Source: Candidatus Margulisiibacteriota bacterium (GTDB taxonomy: Bacteria > Margulisbacteria > WOR-1 > O2-12-FULL-45-9). Taken from it: a DNA stretch of 10,253 nucleotides. Within the stretch, counting starts at the first letter, position 1, and the number at the start of each line of letters is the position of its first letter. Shown in pieces: positions 6,781 to 10,253 of this stretch. The stretch lies in assembly GCA_018817195.1 (NCBI GenBank), contig JAHIUL010000117.1, positions 1-10,253 of the forward strand. The letters are read 5' to 3'. The notes beneath the pieces were generated by a model that made no database searches, was not told where the DNA came from, and worked only from the letters and a program-made list of their open reading frames with translations. The position numbers were made by a program, and so were the translations under genes.

Positions 6781-7192
6781 ATTTGGTTCTTTTTTCAGGG
6801 GTTAGCTGGTGGTAATCATTGCCTTCTTTAACAAACCTTATTGGGTCACCTGGCCTGGTGTCAATATGGACCCAGTTTTCTTTGGGATAAAAACCCACTC
6901 CCCGCAGTTCTGGAACTGTTTCCGCATATTTAAACAATTCCTGGGGGGCAACGCCGTCAATTGAAATATGGGCAGCTTTGCCTTTGGCGTGAAGGCTTCT
7001 TTTTGTCTTATTTTGTTTTTCGTGAAAAGCATCGCACCAAAAGCCGGAGATGATTTTTACTTTTTTGCGGAAATGCGAACCGATTTGTTCCAGCGCGCCA
7101 ACCAAGCCAAGATGGATTTTGTATTCGCCCTTGCATTCTGGACAGCGGCAGGCAAAATCTTTGTTATTAAAATGTTCGCTTAAATTACCCAT
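6770..7192 (-). CDS. Peptidase M15-type (YcbK/DUF882-like) domain protein
   Basis: The 140-residue protein matches the small single-domain M15 metallopeptidase-like family that includes D-Ala-D-Ala and L,D-type peptidoglycan peptidases. It has LSEHFNNKDFAC at 4-15, a Cys-rich CRCPEC (15-20), IISGF (47-51), SLHAKGKAAHIS (66-77) and WVHIDTRPG (107-115). The zinc ligands of the family are His, Asp and His. Here they fall at His68, His75 and His109, so the Asp is replaced by His. That could still bind metal or mark altered activity. There is no signal peptide, unusual for a cell-wall enzyme. I chose the ATG at 7192 because a TATAAT box ends 7 bases upstream; a GTG at 7198 would add two residues but lies between that -10 box and the predicted transcript start. 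It overlaps xerC by 11 bases. Confidence 0.82.
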   Translation of the reverse strand: MGNLSEHFNNKDFACRCPECKGEYKIHLGLVGALEQIGSHFRKKVKIISGFWCDAFHEKQNKTKRSLHAKGKAAHISIDGVAPQELFKYAETVPELRGVGFYPKENWVHIDTRPGDPIRFVKEGNDYHQLTPEKRTKYGL

Positions 7193-7198
7193 AACCAC

Positions 7199-7227
7199 AT
7201 TATATATTTTTTGGGTCGATAGCGCAA
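7199..7227 (-). promoter_or_regulatory. Promoter predicting a leaderless mRNA for the M15 gene
   Basis: On the minus strand TTGCGC (7227-7222), a 17-base spacer and a perfect TATAAT (7204-7199) lie just before the gene. With normal spacing the first transcribed base is 7192, the A of the ATG itself. No Shine-Dalgarno is visible. The -35 box matches consensus only in its first three bases. Confidence 0.6.
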
Positions 7228-7235
7228 ATGTCTGC

Positions 7236-7466
7236 TTACTTGCGCCTTTCTTTTTTGAGTTTATTCAGGTTAATTATGGCAGAACGATAGTTTGGATAGA
7301 TCTCTAAAGCCTTTTTAAATTCTGTCTCAGCTTCATCATACTGTTTGTTAAAAGCATAAATCAAGCCGGAAAAATTATAACCTTCTGCATAGAAGGTTAA
7401 GATTTCTTGAGATGCATAATCTTCAAGGGCAGTTTTTTTGTTAGCGCTGGGCTTGACTGATTGAGC
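7236..7466 (-). pseudogene. Start-less remnant of a tetratricopeptide-repeat protein
   Basis: A minus-strand frame is open for 76 codons between an in-frame TAA (7469-7467) and its own TAA (7238-7236), with no ATG or GTG start. Residues 27-60 of this frame form a complete TPR: relative to the consensus, Gly8, Tyr11, Tyr17, Ala20, Phe24, Ala27 and Pro32 are all present (GLIYAFNKQYDEAE, then FKKALEIYPNY). A basic tail (LKKERRK) follows. The 5' part of the gene is missing, and the metK -35 box lies within the remnant's first codons. The natural reading is the decayed 3' end of a TPR gene. A TTG at 7364 could start a short 42-residue peptide, but that would cut the repeat. Confidence 0.62.
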
Positions 7467-7481
7467 TTAGTAAAGTATAGT
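7453..7481 (+). promoter_or_regulatory. Promoter for metK
   Basis: TTGACT (7453-7458), a 17-base spacer and TATAGT (7476-7481) form a good housekeeping-type promoter. A second perfect TATAAT is at 7487-7492, but its best -35 partner (TTGAGC, 7461-7466) is 20 bases away. Transcription from the first would begin near 7488, leaving a leader of about 70 nt. Confidence 0.62.
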
Positions 7482-7487
7482 TATCTT

Positions 7488-7557
7488 ATAATTAAATACG
7501 TTTGAACCGGCTTCATAATAAATATCCGGTCCGCTCGTAAGAGGGAGGAATAAAAAA
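7488..7557 (+). promoter_or_regulatory. metK leader with a small hairpin and strong ribosome site
   Basis: The leader contains ACCGG (7506-7510) and its exact complement CCGGT (7526-7530) around a 15-base loop. A weak CTC-GTAA-GAG tetraloop hairpin (7534-7543) follows, touching the ribosome site GGAGG (7544-7548, 9 bases before the ATG). metK leaders often carry SAM riboswitches, but I cannot match this one to SAM-I, SAM-II, SAM-III or SAM/SAH consensus features; it is short and lacks their conserved cores. Any regulatory role is speculative. Confidence 0.35.
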
Positions 7558-8754
7558 ATGAAGAAGAGTTATCTGTTTACCTCAGAATCTGTGACCGAAG
7601 GCCATCCTGATAAAATGTGCGACCAAATTTCTGACGCTATCCTTGACGCAATTATGGAAAAGGATCCCCATGGCCGCGTAGCAGTTGAAGCCTTAGTTAC
7701 TAATGGTGTTTGTGTGGTAGCTGGAGAAGTTACAACTGGCTGTTATGTTGAAATCCCGCAGATAGTTAGGAAAACAATTAAAGAGATTGGCTATACTCGT
7801 GCTAAGTATGGTTTTGACTATGAAACCTGCGGAGTTATGATCGCTATTCAAGGCCAATCCAAAGATATTGCCCGCGGAGTTGATAAGGCCTTAGAAATTA
7901 AAGGTGGAGAAGTTGTTAAAGAAGATTTAGAAGGTTTAGGGGCTGGGGACCAGGGATTGATGTTTGGCTACGCTTGTGATGAAACAGAAGAGTTAATGCC
8001 TTTGCCAATTGTGTTGTCACATAAGTTAACTAAGAAGTTGGCTGAAGTGCGCAAAACAGGCGAACTTTCTTACCTTCGCCCAGATGGCAAATCACAGGTT
8101 ACAATTGAATATGAAGATGATAAGCCAAAAAGAATCCACACTGTATTAATTGCCGCCCAGCATTCACCAGAAATTGATATGGAGAAGCTTAAATCAGATA
8201 TTATTGAGAGGGTAATCCTGCCGGTTTTACCGGCAGAATTAGTTGATGACCAGATTAAATACTATGTAAACCCAACTGGTAGATTTGTCATTGGTGGGCC
8301 ACAGGGGGATACGGGAGTAACTGGAAGAAAGATTATTGTTGATACTTACGGCGGTTATTCCCGCCACGGCGGTGGAGCATTCTCTGGTAAGGACCCAACA
8401 AAAGTTGATCGTTCTGGGACTTACGCTGCGCGCTGGGTGGCAAAAAATATTGTGGCCGCTGGTTTGGCAAAAAGGTGTGAGGTTCAATTAGCTTATGCGA
8501 TTGGCGTAGCCAGGCCGCTGTCGATTATGGTTGACACTTTTGGTACCGGCGATATCCCTGATGCCAGGATAGCCAAACTGGTTGACGAAACATTTGATTT
8601 GAGGCCGGGTTTAATTATTAAGCATCTGAAACTGCGCCGGCCGCTTTACAAAAATGTTGCTGCTTATGGCCACTTTGGCAGATTAGATTTAGATCTACCC
8701 TGGGAAAAGACGGATAAAGCGTCAGAACTTAAAAAACGGAGCAGTAAGGCTTAA
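7558..8754 (+). CDS. metK: S-adenosylmethionine synthetase
   Basis: MetK makes S-adenosylmethionine from methionine and ATP, with release of phosphate and diphosphate, in the cytoplasm; it is usually a tetramer. The 398-residue length is typical of the bacterial enzyme. Both family signatures are intact: [12 protein letters not shown] (128-139) and the P-loop-like [10 protein letters not shown] (271-280). The N-terminal [13 protein letters not shown] (7-19), with catalytic His16, and the GDTGVTGRK segment (250-258) are also present. The ATG follows GGAGG by 9 bases. The gene stands alone on the plus strand between two leftward units. Its TAA shares the bases TTAA (8751-8754) with the stop codon of the convergent repeat gene, so no terminator separates them. 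Confidence 0.98.
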   Translation: MKKSYLFTSESVTEGHPDKMCDQISDAILDAIMEKDPHGRVAVEALVTNGVCVVAGEVTTGCYVEIPQIVRKTIKEIGYTRAKYGFDYETCGVMIAIQGQSKDIARGVDKALEIKGGEVVKEDLEGLGAGDQGLMFGYACDETEELMPLPIVLSHKLTKKLAEVRKTGELSYLRPDGKSQVTIEYEDDKPKRIHTVLIAAQHSPEIDMEKLKSDIIERVILPVLPAELVDDQIKYYVNPTGRFVIGGPQGDTGVTGRKIIVDTYGGYSRHGGGAFSGKDPTKVDRSGTYAARWVAKNIVAAGLAKRCEVQLAYAIGVARPLSIMVDTFGTGDIPDARIAKLVDETFDLRPGLIIKHLKLRRPLYKNVAAYGHFGRLDLDLPWEKTDKASELKKRSSKA

Positions 8755-10253
8755 GAGTTAACCAGGTATTTCTGGCCGTAGATGGCTTTGCCTCCGCCAG
8801 TATAATCTTCCCAAAAGAGGTAGAAGACATTGTTTTCCGGCTTGGGCAGGAGCTTTGGTGATCTGCCGCCGTCTTGAGAAATATTCTTGTACCCATTTTG
8901 TCCCCAGAGGGAAGTTCCGTTGCTGTCTAGCTCCTGCAAATAGATTTCATAGTGCAGGTTGCTGCGATAATCTTCCCAAGCAATGATTATGCTGCCATTT
9001 TTCCACGGGACTGTCTGTGGTGAATATTGTGTATGAGGGGTGCTGACAACAGCTGCGCCATGGTCTCCCCAGGCAAGTTTTCCACCGGAATTAAGGCTCG
9101 CGGCAAAAATGTCCCAGTTGCCATAACGGTAGTCTTCCCAAATTAAAATATTTTTGTTCCCAAACTGCGGATCTTGCTGTGTACGGCTAAACTGGTTAAT
9201 AGGAATACCGTCAGTCATCCAAAGAGGTTTGCCTTTCTTATCAAGCTGCTGGCCGTAAATATCGTAGCTGCCGCCACCTTTATCTGTCCAGACTACAATT
9301 ATGCCGCCTTTACCGTCAGAAATTAATCTTGGTTTGCGCTGCACATCTGGCGCCCCGCAAACCAGAGCTCCACTTTGTTCCCAAACAGGTTTTCCGCTGG
9401 CATTGATTTGCTGGGCATAAATATCAGGGTTGCGGTCACCGCGGCGAAAGTCAGTCCAGGTTATAAATACGCCGCCTGACCCGTTGCTAATCATGTCAAC
9501 ATCAATTTGATGCCCGTTCGCTGAGACAGCAATCGCGCCTTTTTCTCCCCACAGACGTTTGCCCTGTGGAGAGAGGCGCTGGGTATAAATATCCTGAAGG
9601 CTAAGCACATCACGGTTGTCCTGCCAGGAGATTATAGCGCCGCCTGCGCCGTCAGACACCATTGACGGGTTAATTTGTTTTGACTCAATCCTGGCAACAG
9701 GTACACTGCTTTCCCAGACTTTTTCGCCAAGATAATTAAGCCGCTGCGCCCGGATTTGCGTCTTTTCCGGTTCGCGTTGGTCTTCCCAGGTAATAATTGC
9801 CCCGCCTTTATTATCTGGAACAATAAGCGGATTTGTTTGGTTGGCGGCTACTTTCGCCAGCGCCAGCCCGTTCTCACCCCAGGCAAGTTTGCCATCAGTA
9901 TCAATTTTTTGCGCGTAAATATTAAAGAAGCCAGAGCGCGCGTCTTCAAAAACTAAGATTATTTCTCCTCTTTCCGTTAAAATTATTTCCATGTTTTGCT
10001 GGACAACTGAGCCAGGGGTGCTGCAAATAATAATGCCTGTCTTTTCCCAGAGCGGTTTGCCTAAACTGGAAAACTTTTGGGTGTAAATATCATTATTGCC
10101 AAAGCGGTTGTCCTGCCAGACGGCAAGCACAGAGTTGTCTGATGAATTATAAATGCTTCCTAAAACTTGGTCGCCCTTGGCCAAAGCCAGGGCTAAGCTA
10201 TTGGGCAGCAGGGCAGTGCCTGAACTGTTTATGCGCTGGCCAAGAATGTCCCA
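8751..10253 (-). CDS. Long propeller-like repeat protein, N-terminus off window
   Basis: The frame is open through base 10253, so 500 C-terminal residues are visible and the true start lies outside; the TTG at 10184 is internal. The visible part is almost entirely nine repeats of 50-56 residues. Each has a DIYxQ strand, a GKxxWxxxG turn, a hydrophobic strand after a polar loop, and a (V/I)xW(E/Q/T)D(Y/N/F)R strand. A final half-repeat [11 protein letters not shown] closes the protein. This resembles beta-propeller repeats seen in large secreted or surface proteins of uncultivated bacteria. If the fold is correct, the closing strand would pair with a matching N-terminal strand. Nine or more units suggests a large or double propeller. 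No sorting signal, transmembrane helix or catalytic domain is visible in this part; a signal peptide cannot be checked. The function is unknown, with surface binding or recognition as the likely guess. Confidence 0.85.
   Translation of the reverse strand, partial: WDILGQRINSSGTALLPNSLALALAKGDQVLGSIYNSSDNSVLAVWQDNRFGNNDIYTQKFSSLGKPLWEKTGIIICSTPGSVVQQNMEIILTERGEIILVFEDARSGFFNIYAQKIDTDGKLAWGENGLALAKVAANQTNPLIVPDNKGGAIITWEDQREPEKTQIRAQRLNYLGEKVWESSVPVARIESKQINPSMVSDGAGGAIISWQDNRDVLSLQDIYTQRLSPQGKRLWGEKGAIAVSANGHQIDVDMISNGSGGVFITWTDFRRGDRNPDIYAQQINASGKPVWEQSGALVCGAPDVQRKPRLISDGKGGIIVVWTDKGGGSYDIYGQQLDKKGKPLWMTDGIPINQFSRTQQDPQFGNKNILIWEDYRYGNWDIFAASLNSGGKLAWGDHGAAVVSTPHTQYSPQTVPWKNGSIIIAWEDYRSNLHYEIYLQELDSNGTSLWGQNGYKNISQDGGRSPKLLPKPENNVFYLFWEDYTGGGKAIYGQKYLVNS
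8787..10250 (-). repeat. Nine tandem 50-56-residue coding repeats
   Basis: Counting from the 10253 end, repeat lengths are 53, 56, 55, 55, 56, 54, 50, 55 and 54 residues. The DIYxQ and WxDxR positions are conserved in nearly all. The sixth unit has lost the Arg (WTDKGGG), the eighth has DIFAA in place of DIYxQ, and the ninth has WEDYTGG. Divergence between units argues for an old repeat that is not being homogenised. Confidence 0.82.

Noticed and set aside
7180..7208. A dif-like sequence next to xerC (ATAATG...TTATG on the minus strand)
   Set aside because: The inner half-sites resemble dif, but the central spacer is one base too short and the outer arms do not match; it is better explained by the -10 box and gene start.
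7488..7557. Known SAM riboswitch upstream of metK
   Set aside because: The leader is too short for SAM-I and lacks the conserved cores of the shorter classes.
10182..10184. TTG as the start of the repeat protein
   Set aside because: The same frame and the same repeat pattern continue upstream to the window edge, so this codon is internal.

Overview
The window is a dense bacterial chromosomal segment of moderate GC with short or overlapping gene junctions. It carries a lipid-synthesis and ribosomal-protein operon, butyryl-CoA-dehydrogenase-type redox genes, metK and a long repeat protein. There is no phage, transposon, CRISPR or RNA gene that I can support. The Clostridium-like EtfB and acyl-CoA dehydrogenase, the yceD-rpmF-plsX-fabH block and a WxDxR/DIYxQ repeat protein suggest an anaerobe, perhaps from an uncultivated lineage of the Margulisbacteria/Saganbacteria (WOR-1) or Omnitrophica kind. 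That placement is a low-confidence inference.

Layout. The 5' part of etfB runs leftwards off the window at 1-426. A rightward gene at 543-2078 encodes an unrecognised 511-residue protein with a glycine-rich membrane segment and LRV/HEAT-like repeats. It sits between etfB and an acyl-CoA dehydrogenase gene (2088-3254, minus). Upstream of the dehydrogenase is a tightly packed minus-strand series, in transcription order: M15-type peptidase, xerC, yceD (DUF177), rpmF, plsX, fabH, acyl-CoA dehydrogenase. A near-consensus promoter starts a second transcription unit at yceD, with its -35 box lying over the xerC stop codon. A 360-base gap (7193-7557) holds a start-less, in-frame remnant of a TPR protein and the promoter and leader of metK. 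metK (7558-8754, plus) ends tail-to-tail with a 5'-truncated gene (8751-10253, minus) made of nine propeller-like repeats.

How the genes work together. PlsX makes acyl-phosphate for phospholipid synthesis and FabH starts fatty-acid elongation. They are cotranscribed with the ribosomal protein L32 gene and yceD, a widespread growth-linked arrangement. Here fabH is followed by an acyl-CoA dehydrogenase, whose electron acceptor would be the ETF encoded at the left edge. The EtfB fragment carries residues typical of electron-bifurcating ETFs, so a crotonyl-CoA/butyryl-CoA couple is plausible.

Most unusual points: two -10 boxes placed so that transcripts start at or about 5 nt before the start codon in genes lacking a Shine-Dalgarno; the repeat-protein gene splitting a dehydrogenase/ETF neighbourhood; an Asp-to-His change at a predicted zinc ligand of the M15 peptidase; the TPR fossil; and the large repeat protein. 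I did not find a clear new defence or mobile system.
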